Below, one piece after another: positions 52,677 to 61,538 of a stretch of 63,480 bases of DNA. Each line of letters begins with the position of its first letter. Positions within the stretch are counted from its first letter, which is position 1. The position numbers and the translations under genes are program-made. Location of the stretch: assembly GCA_964440805.1 (NCBI GenBank), contig CAYTTR010000012.1, positions 1 through 63,480 of the forward strand, given 5' to 3'. The notes beneath the pieces are model-generated. The model was not told where the DNA came from and did not search any database. It saw nothing but the letters and a program-made list of their open reading frames with translations. Source of the DNA: CAYTTR01 sp964440805 (GTDB taxonomy: Bacteria > Acidobacteriota > Aminicenantia > Aminicenantales > Aminicenantaceae).

Positions 52677-53648
52677 ATGAAAGCTTTTGTCACTGGCGGT
52701 ACTGGCTTTATAGGAAGCCATCTTGTGGAACATCTGCTTCAAGAAGGGATTGAAGTCTACGCTCTGGTTAGAGATCTCGATAATCCTAAATGGCTGACTG
52801 GCTCCAAAGCCCATCTTCTGGAAGGCAATCTTTTCTCCATCCCGGATATTCCAATAGATATTGATTTTGTCTTTCACCTTGCCGGCTTGACAAAAACTTG
52901 TCACTTAGCTGATTATTATACAGTAAACCAGAAAGGCACTGCAAATATTTTTGAGTCATTTAAAAGGCAAAACCTTCATCCACGCAAAACAATATACCTC
53001 AGCACCTTAGCTGTATCCGGACCATCCACAGAAGAGAGGCCGGCCCAAGAAAGTGATCCTCCCCGGCCAGTAACTCACTACGGAAAAAGTAAGCTTCTTG
53101 GAGAAAAGGAGGCTTTTCTCAATAAAGATGATTATCCTCTGGTAATCATTAGAGTCGGAGCGGTCCTCGGTCCCAGAGACAAAGACCTTCTCCCCTATTT
53201 TAAATACATTAAAAAAGGCTTCCTTCCTTCTGTATTTCCAGGAAAAAGAAAAGTTAGTCTGTGTTACGTTAAAGACTTAATAAGGGCACTTGCTCTAAGT
53301 TTTCAAAAAGATATCCAATCGGGAGAAATTTTTCATATAGGCAATCCCTCTCCTGTTAGCTGGGATGAAATCGGAGAAACAGCTGCCCGCATTTTAAGCA
53401 TACCGGTAAAGAAGATTAAAATTCCACTTGTCCTCCTCTGGGCAGCCGCCTGCGGAACAAGTTTTATGGGAAGAGTCCGGAAAGAACCATATTCACTAAA
53501 CCTTCATAAATACAGAGAATTAAAACAAGAAGGCTGGGTGGCTGATGTAAGCAAAGCCCGGAAAATACTTGGTTTTTCCTCCCTTTACAATCTTGATGAG
53601 GCCATGGCTGAAACCATACACTGGTACCTGGAAAATAACTGGCTTTGA
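52677..53648 (+). CDS. NAD-dependent epimerase/dehydratase (extended SDR)
   Basis: A 323-residue short-chain dehydrogenase. GGTGFIGS at 7-14 binds NAD(P). The catalytic Tyr-x3-Lys is YGKSK in VTHYGKSKLLGEK, and Ser/Thr of the triad is in YLSTLAVSG. It resembles 3-beta-hydroxysteroid dehydrogenase-like and nucleotide-sugar epimerase families. Substrate candidates are a nucleotide sugar or a lipid precursor. Weak ribosome site. It is stand-alone between S55 and the minus-strand small exported gene. Confidence 0.87.
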   Translation: MKAFVTGGTGFIGSHLVEHLLQEGIEVYALVRDLDNPKWLTGSKAHLLEGNLFSIPDIPIDIDFVFHLAGLTKTCHLADYYTVNQKGTANIFESFKRQNLHPRKTIYLSTLAVSGPSTEERPAQESDPPRPVTHYGKSKLLGEKEAFLNKDDYPLVIIRVGAVLGPRDKDLLPYFKYIKKGFLPSVFPGKRKVSLCYVKDLIRALALSFQKDIQSGEIFHIGNPSPVSWDEIGETAARILSIPVKKIKIPLVLLWAAACGTSFMGRVRKEPYSLNLHKYRELKQEGWVADVSKARKILGFSSLYNLDEAMAETIHWYLENNWL

Positions 53649-53689
53649 TTTCCCCAGAAAACGGAATAAATCTAGGTGTTAAGGCTTCA

Positions 53690-54178
53690 CTATTTCTTCT
53701 TATAAACAGAGTTCAAAGTATAAAAGGAAATAGAAAATTTTTCACTGGTCTTAAGGCACCAATTTTCAATCTGGGACAGAGCGAAAAACCTGACCTTGCC
53801 CTTTAATAAATAGCGGCCTCGCTTGGCTTCCAGCTTGACTGAAAAAGGTACTTCTACTTTCTCTGATAAGTTCAAATATTCTCTTCCGTTTTCTTCCAGA
53901 ATCTCTATTCCCAGATCAGATGAGGTAAAAAAATTTTTGGGCAACACCAAAGCTTCGGATGATTCAAACTCTATGAGGAAATGGGGAAGAGGGAGAATTT
54001 TTAAGTTTTCATTTAATTTGAACTTGAATACCACTTTCCCTTCCTGTCCCCTGGAAAGGCGAGGAGGCTCAATAGAAGTCAAGACCTTCAAAACACTTCC
54101 TTCTCCGGCATTAAGAGGAAATAAACAAAGACATAAAATTATTCCCGCTAAGAAACAAAAAATTTTCTTTCTGTACAT
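53690..54178 (-). CDS. Secreted DsbD-alpha-like protein of unknown function
   Basis: A 162-residue exported protein with a signal peptide (about 1-24, MYRKKIFCFLAGIIL). The mature region forms an Ig-like beta sandwich similar to the N-terminal domain of DsbD (PPRLSRGQEGKVVFKFKLN). No CxxC pair is present. The in-frame ATG at 54223 would add 15 residues without a signal-like start. No function is proposed. Confidence 0.6.
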   Translation of the reverse strand: MYRKKIFCFLAGIILCLCLFPLNAGEGSVLKVLTSIEPPRLSRGQEGKVVFKFKLNENLKILPLPHFLIEFESSEALVLPKNFFTSSDLGIEILEENGREYLNLSEKVEVPFSVKLEAKRGRYLLKGKVRFFALSQIENWCLKTSEKFSISFYTLNSVYKKK

Positions 54179-54317
54179 TTCTTTTTTATTATTATGTCCT
54201 TCTGAGTGCATTTGGTCAAGCAAGAAACATATATGCTCCAGTTCCAGAAAATCTGCTTTATTTTTTTCTATTACTTTTTTATAATGAACCGAATCTTAAA
54301 AAACTAATAGCTTTGGA

Positions 54318-55328
54318 ATGATGAGAAAACAAAGACGACCAATTATAACAGGAACCGGACATTATCTCCCCCCCAACGTTATCACGAATTTTGATCTTGA
54401 GAAAAAAACGAACACTTCTGATGAGTGGATACGCCAGCGTTCCGGCATAATCGAGCGTCGTCATGTGACTCCTGGGACAGGAACCTCTGATTTAGCTTAC
54501 CAGGCAGCACTCAAGGCTATTGAAGATGCCGGGATTGAACCAGAAGATATCGACTTCATCATCGCAGCCACTCTTTCTCCTGATCACTATTTTCCGGGTA
54601 TTGGAGTGCTTGTGGAAGCCAAGCTGGGGCTGTCCGGAATTGGAGCCCTGGATATCCGCAACCAATGCAGTGGATTTATCTATGCCCTGTCTGTAGCCGA
54701 ACAATATATCCGTACCGGGACTTACAAAAAAATCCTTCTGGTAGCTGCAGAAGTTCAATCAACAAACCTCGACTACTCAGATGAAGGCCGGGATATGGCA
54801 GTTCTTTTTGGAGACGGCGGTGGCGCCGTCGTTATTGAACCCTCTGCTGAGGACAATGACCGGGGAATTCTTTCTACCCATTTGTTTTCAGATGGAAACT
54901 TTGTCTCAGAACTCTGGATGGAAAAACCTTCGCCAAAAGATTGTCCCACTTTTACCCATGAATACCTGGAAAATAAAAAATATTATCCCAGGATGAACGG
55001 CCGCAATGTCTTTATCAATGCAGTTATAAAAATGCCCGAAGCTGTCCATGCTGCTTTGAAAGCCAATAACTTTACCTTAGATGAGGTGGACCACCTGATA
55101 CCTCACCAGGCTAACGAGAGGATTAGCCTGATGGTGGCCCAAAAACTGGGTATCCCAGTAGAAAAAGTTATCCGGAATATACGCCGGGTCGGTAACACCA
55201 CCGCTGCATCTATCCCCATTACCCTTGATGAAGCAGTCAGAGAAGGCCGCATTAAAAGAGGAGATTTAATCATTCTGACAGCTTTCGGCTCAGGATTCAC
55301 TTGGGCATCAGCGGCAATCCGCTGGTGA
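54318..55328 (+). CDS. fabH: 3-oxoacyl-ACP synthase III, FabH family
   Basis: Initiating condensing enzyme of fatty-acid synthesis, 336 residues. The Cys-His-Asn triad is Cys117 (NQCSGF), His263 (PHQAN) and Asn293 (GNTTAAS). Apart from the NTSDEWIRQRSGI motif it is typical FabH. A ribosome site GGAATG-A lies before the start; the first two ATGs are adjacent in frame. Stand-alone FabH-like enzymes may also make other beta-ketoacyl products, and the genome context does not settle this. Confidence 0.9.
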   Translation: MMRKQRRPIITGTGHYLPPNVITNFDLEKKTNTSDEWIRQRSGIIERRHVTPGTGTSDLAYQAALKAIEDAGIEPEDIDFIIAATLSPDHYFPGIGVLVEAKLGLSGIGALDIRNQCSGFIYALSVAEQYIRTGTYKKILLVAAEVQSTNLDYSDEGRDMAVLFGDGGGAVVIEPSAEDNDRGILSTHLFSDGNFVSELWMEKPSPKDCPTFTHEYLENKKYYPRMNGRNVFINAVIKMPEAVHAALKANNFTLDEVDHLIPHQANERISLMVAQKLGIPVEKVIRNIRRVGNTTAASIPITLDEAVREGRIKRGDLIILTAFGSGFTWASAAIRW

Positions 55329-55425
55329 ATATAGAAAGAGAAAATGTTGCCTCTTTCTCTTCTTTTATGGTAGGATGACTTACTGGAAAACGAGGCTTCG
55401 AAAAAAAAGAATTGAGGAGGAACTC

Positions 55426-57192
55426 ATGAGGAAATCTCTTGCCCTGTTAACGGTCATCCTGTTTGCTTTCATGAGCGGGATTCCGGTTTATTCTCAATCG
55501 GGTGAGGACGAAAAATTCAAAAAAAACCTGGAGTCCTATTTGGATGCCCTGTGGAAGTTCTATCCCACTTCAGCTACCCTAAATGGTTATCACAACTATG
55601 ATGATAAACTGGAAGATTTTAGCCGGAAAAATGTGGAGAAACAGTATGACACCCTGAATAAATTCAACCAGGAGTTCGTGGCCAAAGTCGATCAAGGAAA
55701 TCTGAGCCCGGAAACATTAATTGACTACAAGATGATTATAGACGCTCTGGACTACGAAGTACTCAAACACGAAAACCTTCTCCCCTGGGACTACAATCCA
55801 TTACTTTACAACAAGATTTTCACTCATTGCATCCGGAGCTTACTGGTCGGTGATTTCGCTCCTGTGGACACAAGAGCCAAGAATGCTTATGAGCGTCTTA
55901 AGAATCTCCCCAAGTTTATCAAGCAAGCTAAGGACAACCTCAAGACCCCACCTGAGATTCATACAGAAACCGCCATCAAACAATTCCCTGCTATTCTGGA
56001 AATTTATAAAACCGAAATTCCCGCTCTGATTGAAGAAACTCCAGCTACCTACAAAGGCAGGCTTCAGTCAGAACTGGCCAAGGTTGTCCCCGAACTTGAA
56101 GGATATCAGAGCTTTCTTCAAAACGAACTTCTCCCCCGCTCTTCAGGAAACTTCCGCCTCCAGCATGCCCACCGCCTTCTTCTCAGGGTAATTCTGCAAA
56201 ACAATCTTACCCTTGAAGAGCTGGTGGAGCGGGCCAAAACCGATTACAACAATATAAGAAGGGAAATGTTCCTCGTCAGTATTCCATTTTTTAAAATCAT
56301 GGATCCTCCCTTCAATATCGAAAAACCACCTTCAAACCTCACCGAAGAAATGCTCAAGAACACAGCTATTACCCATGTTCTAAATCACATTAAGGGCGAT
56401 CATGTGGAAAAAGAAGAGTTTGTGGAAGCTGTCAAAGAGACTGCCAATCAGATTAAAGAATTTATTTCGGAGCAAGAACTTATTGACATTCCTGAGGAGT
56501 TTCCTTCAATAGAATCAATGCCAGGGGAAGTTAGATCGTTGATCTGGACAAATTTACTTAAACCAGGAGTATATGAAAATCAGGGAAACTATATCGTCCA
56601 GGTTGCTCCGATAGTTGACGACCTTCCAGAGGAAGGTGCAACCTCGCTTCTGGAGGAATATAACAATTATTTCCTGCCTTTCTATACAGCCCGGAAAGTA
56701 TATCCGGGCCTATTTGTTCCCATGCATCTTTCAATACAAGAAGCCTCTCCTGTTCAAAAACTTTATCCCAACCTGCCTCTTCTCAAAGGATGGCCTATTT
56801 TCGTGGAAGAAATGTTAATGTTCTCAGGATATGGTAACTACGACCTGCGGCTCCGGCTCAATCAACTGAAATTTCATTTGAAAGCAGTGGTTGATTTTCT
56901 CCTCGCATTCAACATACACGAAGGCGGGATGACCAAGGAACAAGCCATAGCATATATGACAAGAGGGGGCTTTCAAACTGATGCTGAAGCAGAAAGAAAC
57001 TGGAAAAAGATTTGCTTGCTTCCTGAAGAAGCTACTTTAGCTTATGTAGGTTATCAAGAGCTTTTGGACCTGGAAAAAGAATTAAAAAGAATCCATGGCA
57101 ATTCTTTTAGCCGAAAGGATTTTCTTAAAGAAGTTCTCAGTTTCGGACCTATTCATCTTCGCGAATTGAAAGAAAGACTTTTAAAACAGTAG
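55426..57192 (+). CDS. DUF885-family secreted protein lacking the metal-ligand motif
   Basis: A 588-residue exported protein with a signal peptide (about 1-25, ending YSQSG). The start is the ATG after GAGGAGG at 55426; an upstream frame beginning 55375 is not supported. Most DUF885 proteins have a HE-x-x-PGH zinc motif and an EGWA motif. Here the equivalent segment is ARKVYPGL (422-429), with HE replaced by RK and the second His by Leu, and KGWP instead of EGWA. It is probably a catalytically inactive homologue, perhaps a binding or chaperone-like protein. A Rho-independent terminator follows. Confidence 0.8.
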   Translation: MRKSLALLTVILFAFMSGIPVYSQSGEDEKFKKNLESYLDALWKFYPTSATLNGYHNYDDKLEDFSRKNVEKQYDTLNKFNQEFVAKVDQGNLSPETLIDYKMIIDALDYEVLKHENLLPWDYNPLLYNKIFTHCIRSLLVGDFAPVDTRAKNAYERLKNLPKFIKQAKDNLKTPPEIHTETAIKQFPAILEIYKTEIPALIEETPATYKGRLQSELAKVVPELEGYQSFLQNELLPRSSGNFRLQHAHRLLLRVILQNNLTLEELVERAKTDYNNIRREMFLVSIPFFKIMDPPFNIEKPPSNLTEEMLKNTAITHVLNHIKGDHVEKEEFVEAVKETANQIKEFISEQELIDIPEEFPSIESMPGEVRSLIWTNLLKPGVYENQGNYIVQVAPIVDDLPEEGATSLLEEYNNYFLPFYTARKVYPGLFVPMHLSIQEASPVQKLYPNLPLLKGWPIFVEEMLMFSGYGNYDLRLRLNQLKFHLKAVVDFLLAFNIHEGGMTKEQAIAYMTRGGFQTDAEAERNWKKICLLPEEATLAYVGYQELLDLEKELKRIHGNSFSRKDFLKEVLSFGPIHLRELKERLLKQ

Positions 57193-57210
57193 AAATTTGA
57201 ATTATTCAAA

Positions 57211-57241
57211 ATGGGCGTCCTCAAAGACGCCCATTTTTTTT
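57211..57241 (+). terminator. Rho-independent terminator after the DUF885 gene
   Basis: ATGGGCGTC, loop CTCAAA, GACGCCCAT gives a perfect 9-bp stem followed by a run of T. It lies 18 bp downstream of the DUF885 stop and before the TatD gene. Confidence 0.85.
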
Positions 57242-57278
57242 CTTATGAAAAAATAAATTTGGCCGGTTTTTTCCATCC

Positions 57279-58061
57279 ATGACACTTGAGTTAATTGATT
57301 CACACGCCCATTTATGCCTACCTGATTTCGATCTTGACCGGACTAAAGTCATTGAGAAAGCTTTTCAGAATGGAATCAAAGCCATCCTTTGTCCCCTTGA
57401 TATAGCTTCTGTCAAAGAAATCAAGGAAGGGATGGATTTAAAAAAAAGCTCCTCTCAGATTTTCCTGACTGCAGGATTGCATCCCCACAAAGGTGAATTA
57501 TTATCCCCTGAGCATCTCAAAAATATTCAAAGGCTGGCCCAGAATAAAGACATCATAGCTGTTGGAGAGATTGGTCTTGATTTTCATTACAACTTTTCTT
57601 CACCAGGAAAACAAAAAGAAGCGCTGAGAAAGCAGCTTATTCTGGCCGAAACTCTAAGACTTCCCGTTATCATCCATAGCAGGATGTCAGGAAAAGAAAT
57701 CACGGCCATTATTATTGAAGAGAAATTTTCCCAAGGAGGCATCCTTCACTGCTTTACAGAAGATTTGGACTTTGCTTTAAAAATGATAGAGCATGGTTTT
57801 CTCATTTCTTTTTCAGGAATTCTCACTTTTCCCCGGGCTCAGAGCCTCAGGGAGACAGCCAGAAAATTACCTCTAAACAAACTCCTTCTTGAGACCGATT
57901 CTCCCTATCTCGTCCCAGTTCCTTTCAGAGGCAGGATGAAACGCAATGAACCTTTTCTGGTTAAAGAAACAGCCAAGACTCTGGCTCAACTTAAAAACCT
58001 CTCCCTTCAGGAACTGGCAGAAAAAACAACCCATAACTTCCTCACATTTTTTAATGTTTGA
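57279..58061 (+). CDS. TatD-family metal-dependent deoxyribonuclease/hydrolase
   Basis: A 260-residue TIM-barrel amidohydrolase-superfamily enzyme. Metal ligands are His9 and His11 (DSHAHL), the Glu in VGEIGLDFHY, the IHSR His, the HCF His and the Asp in TDSPY. TatD enzymes act on DNA 3' ends and D-tyrosyl-tRNA-like substrates. It follows the DUF885 terminator and precedes the polyprenyl synthase by about 80 bp. Confidence 0.93.
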   Translation: MTLELIDSHAHLCLPDFDLDRTKVIEKAFQNGIKAILCPLDIASVKEIKEGMDLKKSSSQIFLTAGLHPHKGELLSPEHLKNIQRLAQNKDIIAVGEIGLDFHYNFSSPGKQKEALRKQLILAETLRLPVIIHSRMSGKEITAIIIEEKFSQGGILHCFTEDLDFALKMIEHGFLISFSGILTFPRAQSLRETARKLPLNKLLLETDSPYLVPVPFRGRMKRNEPFLVKETAKTLAQLKNLSLQELAEKTTHNFLTFFNV

Positions 58062-58143
58062 AATTGCTCCGGGGTGATGATAATATAAGACGGCTTTACA
58101 TATAGCCTGATTACAATGGATAAGATTTCTCTTGAGGAACAGG

Positions 58144-59166
58144 ATGAAAGCAGCGGTCAAGAATTACCTCAACTCTTCTCTTAAAACTAAAATCTCTCTT
58201 CAATCTCTCTACAAGGAAATCCAGACAGAGATAAGCGAGGTGGAATTATTTCTCCAGAGTTTCTCCAGGTCAAGAAATAAAATCATCTCCGAAATAAGCT
58301 CTTTTCTTTTCAAAAACGGTGGTAAAAGAATCCGGCCGGCCCTTCTCCTTCTCTGTTCAAAACTTCAAGGATATAAAGGAAAGAACCATATTCTTTTCTC
58401 AGCTTTAATTGAAAGCATCCATACAGCAAGCTTGATTCATGACGATATTATCGACAATTCTGATCTGAGACGGGGAAGAGAGACCGTTCATTCCCGGTGG
58501 GGCCCCAATATCACTGTTCTTCTCGGTGACTACCTTTACATAAAAACCATGGGTATTGCCTTTCAGAATTTTTCAAAAAAAATCCTTCGGGTTCTAACAG
58601 ATGTTTCCACAGAAATGATCGAGGGTGAACTCGATGAATACTACCACAGTGGCAATGTAGAACTTGATGAAGAAGATTATTTAGAAATCATCCGGAAAAA
58701 AACCGCTTCTCTTTTTTCTGCTTCCTGCAGCATTGGAGGAATGCTGGCCAATTCTTCCCCGGAAGAAGAAAACAGACTGGCAGAGTTTGGATTAAATCTG
58801 GGAATGACTTTTCAAATCATAGACGATCTTCTTGATTATACAGGAGATAAAGAGGTTCTGGGAAAACCAATTCTGACTGATCTCAGTGAGGGAAGAGTAA
58901 CTCTTCCCCTGATTTTCACTTTGGAAAACGATGGTGCTGCTTACCGGGAAAAAATCACTCGCTTCCTCAAAAACAAAGAGCTGGGAGAATCAGCCCAGGC
59001 AGAAATACTGCAAATCGTCAAGAATAATGGAGCACTGGATTATTCCCGGGAAAAAGCAGGAGAATACTCCCTGAAAGCCAAAGAAGCTATCCTTGGATTT
59101 CCTCCATCTATATTTCGTGATGCCCTTTCCCTGTTCCCCGAATTCATTCTTAGCCGAAGAAAATAA
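58144..59166 (+). CDS. Polyprenyl diphosphate synthase
   Basis: A trans-prenyltransferase of 340 residues that extends allylic diphosphates to long isoprenoid chains (quinone side chains or lipid carriers). First Asp-rich motif DDIIDNSDLRRG and second DDLLDYTGD are intact. GPNITVLLGDYLY follows the first. The ATG at 58144 with GAGG upstream is preferred over a TTG at 58132. Chain length cannot be read from sequence, and no quinone genes are adjacent. Confidence 0.92.
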   Translation: MKAAVKNYLNSSLKTKISLQSLYKEIQTEISEVELFLQSFSRSRNKIISEISSFLFKNGGKRIRPALLLLCSKLQGYKGKNHILFSALIESIHTASLIHDDIIDNSDLRRGRETVHSRWGPNITVLLGDYLYIKTMGIAFQNFSKKILRVLTDVSTEMIEGELDEYYHSGNVELDEEDYLEIIRKKTASLFSASCSIGGMLANSSPEEENRLAEFGLNLGMTFQIIDDLLDYTGDKEVLGKPILTDLSEGRVTLPLIFTLENDGAAYREKITRFLKNKELGESAQAEILQIVKNNGALDYSREKAGEYSLKAKEAILGFPPSIFRDALSLFPEFILSRRK

Positions 59167-59191
59167 TTGTCAACTTGTCAGAATAAATAAT

Positions 59192-59227
59192 GCGTTAATA
59201 GTGTTTAAAGTGTTTATTGGATTTATC
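59192..59227 (+). repeat. 9-bp-period array 6, upstream of the CYTH gene
   Basis: Units gcgttaata, gtgtttaaa, gtgtttatt, ggatttatc lie immediately before the CYTH start codon at 59232, leaving no recognisable ribosome binding site. Confidence 0.6.
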
Positions 59228-59231
59228 TGAA

Positions 59232-59756
59232 ATGACTGAAATCGAAATTAAAATCAGAATTACCCAAAAAAAGGCTTTGCTTACCAAATTGGAAGCAACT
59301 GGTGCTGTTCTGAAAAAAAAACGATTCTATGAAGAAAACACCCTTTATGATTTTCCTTCCCAGAAACTTTTTAAAAAACAGTCTGCCTTAAGATTGAGGG
59401 AAATTAATAAAAAATGCTACTTAGCCTTCAAAGGCCCTCCACAAAAGTCACGGACTTTTAAAATCCGTGAAGAATACGAAATAGAGATCAAGAATGAAAA
59501 AAACGCCAGGAAAATACTTAAATCTCTTGGTTTGAAAGAAGCTTTCCGTTATACCAAACACAGAACCATTTATCAAAAAAACCGGGTAAAAATTTGCCTG
59601 GACGAAACAACAGTCGGTGATTATATTGAACTGGAAGGGAAAAGAAGCGACATTGTCAGGCTTGCCGAAAAACTTGGTTATTCAAGAAAGGATTTTATTA
59701 AAAAGGACTATATCCAGCTTATTACCCAAAGGAAACAAGCTGACTACAAACAATAA
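59232..59756 (+). CDS. CYTH-domain protein (class IV adenylate cyclase-like)
   Basis: A 174-residue tunnel-fold protein. The N-terminal ExExK motif is Glu3-Ile-Glu5-Ile-Lys7. Conserved basic residues (LRLREINKKCYLAFKGP) line the triphosphate-binding tunnel. Members include CyaB adenylate cyclase and thiamine-triphosphatase-like or inorganic triphosphatases. Activity cannot be assigned, but substrate binding is likely. The start is the ATG at 59232 rather than an earlier in-frame TTG. Confidence 0.88.
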   Translation: MTEIEIKIRITQKKALLTKLEATGAVLKKKRFYEENTLYDFPSQKLFKKQSALRLREINKKCYLAFKGPPQKSRTFKIREEYEIEIKNEKNARKILKSLGLKEAFRYTKHRTIYQKNRVKICLDETTVGDYIELEGKRSDIVRLAEKLGYSRKDFIKKDYIQLITQRKQADYKQ

Positions 59757-59823
59757 AAATTTTTATCCTGTATTCTTAAAGATGTTTTTCGCTTTTCCCG
59801 CACGTCTCACCAATCTTCTTTTA

Positions 59824-59859
59824 TTTAACTGAATCGGCCGAATAGACTAAACAGACAAT
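59824..59859 (-). repeat. 9-bp-period array 7 (minus orientation)
   Basis: On the minus strand: gtctgttta, gtctattcg, gccgattca, gttaaataa. It lies just before the 3' end region of the omega gene. Confidence 0.6.
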
Positions 59860-59948
59860 TTTAAATCAATCTTCCTGTTTGTTATCCAGAGACTCATCCG
59901 ATTGATCTACTTCCTTGGCTTCAGCTTCTTCAACCTCTTCATCGGCCT

Positions 59949-60263
59949 CTATTTTTTCGCTTGCTTCTTCCTTTCCTGTGTCTCTACTTTCTCTCCTGTT
60001 TTTTCTTTTACTTCCTCTTCAATCTTTTTTTCAGCCTCAGCCTCACTCCCGAATAATTCGTCAGCCAGAAACATATCTTCTTTTTCATCACGAGGTTCTA
60101 CTTGTGGCTTGATAATCTCAAAATCAACAATGCCTTTTTTCACCTCTTCTTGAGCTACCCGGATAAGATTCTTAGAACGAGATCTAACCCTGGGCTTGGC
60201 TCCCTTAAGAAGCTGCTTGGCTCTTTTTGAAGCAACAATAACATAGCGGAACTTGCTGTCCAT
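59949..60263 (-). CDS. rpoZ: RNA polymerase omega subunit
   Basis: Small omega/RPB6-type subunit that helps assemble RNA polymerase; 104 residues. The conserved domain begins MDSKFRYVIVASKRAKQL and includes RSRSKNLIRVAQEEV. I chose the ATG at 60263 (GGGAAG upstream); an earlier ATG at 60350 adds unrelated residues. The C-terminal part is an acidic tail (about 65-104) that ends abruptly in QERKKQAKK. In the -1 frame the acidic sequence continues for about 40 more codons (EEASEKIEADEEVEEAE), to a stop at 59866. A base deletion or slippage on an A run near the end is suspected. Confidence 0.85.
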   Translation of the reverse strand: MDSKFRYVIVASKRAKQLLKGAKPRVRSRSKNLIRVAQEEVKKGIVDFEIIKPQVEPRDEKEDMFLADELFGSEAEAEKKIEEEVKEKTGEKVETQERKKQAKK

Positions 60264-60424
60264 ACCATTCTGACTTCCCAACAATAAACTTCTCCTTCTT
60301 TTATTCTCTGGATTCAATAATTTACCAGAAATACCGATAAAATTCAACATCGCTGACCGAATCCCATACCTTTCCCTTCTTTAGATAAATAATTTCTTCA
60401 CAGAAATATAAACACTTACAGCAC

Positions 60425-60513
60425 TTAACCTGGATTATTCACGAGTCGAGGTTGCTGCAGCTGCGGGGCACAGGGCTCGCAGCTTCGGCCTTTTTTATAA
60501 ATGGTTCAGGTTA
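60425..60513 (+). repeat. MITE-like element (copy 6, compact)
   Basis: An 89-bp element. Left end is TTAACCTGGATTATTCACGAG; right end contains GGCCTTTTTTATAAATGGTT followed by CAGGTTA. The two ends are the two inner types seen separately at 27684 and 32151, so this is a short composite with both. The gene downstream starts 56 bp after its end. Confidence 0.75.
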
Positions 60514-60568
60514 TTTAAATTTCAAAAAGAAAAGAAGATTATGTTAGAATTGGAAAGAGAGGGCTCTA

Positions 60569-61537
60569 TTGAAAGAGGATAAAAGCACAACTGAACTTCT
60601 CGACGAAAACATTCCTCTTCTTTCATTTCATTCCCAACCAGGAAAGAGCCTCTGGGCAGTGGGAGGAGGAAAAGGGGGAACAGGAAAGAGTTTTATCACC
60701 GCCAGCCTGGGAATAGAACTTTCTTCCAGAGAAGGAGACGCTGTTCTCATCGATGCTGACCTGGGAGGCCCAAACCTTCACACTTTTCTGGGAATGAAGG
60801 AAGCAAATATCGATCTGGGACATTTTATAACCAATAAAATCAGAAATCTTAAGGAGACTGTGGTAACAACTCCTTTCCCCGGACTAAAGCTGGTAAAAGG
60901 AACAGATAACGTTCTTTTTACCTCAAACCTTAACTATTACAAGAAGCTAAAACTCATTCGTCATATCAAGGCATTTGAAGCTAAAAGAGTAATTGTAGAT
61001 GTCGGCACCGGCACTTCTTTCAATTGTCTGGATTTTTTCATTCTCTCAAACCCTGGAATTCTGGTAATTAATCCAGAACCTACATCCATTGAAAACGCTT
61101 ATTATTTTCTAAAGTCATGTATTATCCGGATTCTCAAACTCTACATAGAACATTACAAAATTCAGGAGCTTATAATAAAAATTGCTGACCAGATTCAAGA
61201 CATTTCAAAATCCATCTATAGCTTTCTCAATGAAGTTATCTCCCATGACCGCTATTATGCTCAGGTTTTTTTCACTGCCTTGCAGAACTTCAGACCTTGT
61301 CTCATAATAAACAAGGCAAGAGACGAACGGGATGCAATCCTGGGAGAATCCATAGTTAAAGTTGTCCAAAAATATCTGGTCATCGATATCAATTTCCTGG
61401 GGGTTATTCCTTTTGACGAAAGAGTACATTTGAGCCTTAAAGAAATGAAACCTTTCATGGAAATTTATCCGGAAAGTGAAGTCTCAACTGCCATCAAATC
61501 CATTATTGACAAACTAATTTCACTCGAAAAAAAGTAA
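60569..61537 (+). CDS. MinD/ParA-like P-loop NTPase
   Basis: A deviant-Walker-A ATPase of 322 residues. The motif GGGKGGTGKS at 32-41 is followed by the conserved DVGTGTSFNCLDF switch and DRYYAQVFF segments. No C-terminal amphipathic membrane-targeting helix of MinD is evident. It starts with TTG after GAAAGAGAGGG. It lies one base before a J-like gene, so the two are coupled. The protein resembles FlhG/MinD family members but no flagellar gene is visible. Confidence 0.88.
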   Translation: MKEDKSTTELLDENIPLLSFHSQPGKSLWAVGGGKGGTGKSFITASLGIELSSREGDAVLIDADLGGPNLHTFLGMKEANIDLGHFITNKIRNLKETVVTTPFPGLKLVKGTDNVLFTSNLNYYKKLKLIRHIKAFEAKRVIVDVGTGTSFNCLDFFILSNPGILVINPEPTSIENAYYFLKSCIIRILKLYIEHYKIQELIIKIADQIQDISKSIYSFLNEVISHDRYYAQVFFTALQNFRPCLIINKARDERDAILGESIVKVVQKYLVIDINFLGVIPFDERVHLSLKEMKPFMEIYPESEVSTAIKSIIDKLISLEKK

Positions 61538-61538
61538 A

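Noticed and set aside
59985..60005. A AAA AAC-type slippery heptamer in rpoZ
   Set aside because: The heptamer AAAAAAC occurs, but in the wrong codon phase for standard -1 slippage; only the A run before the stop remains plausible.
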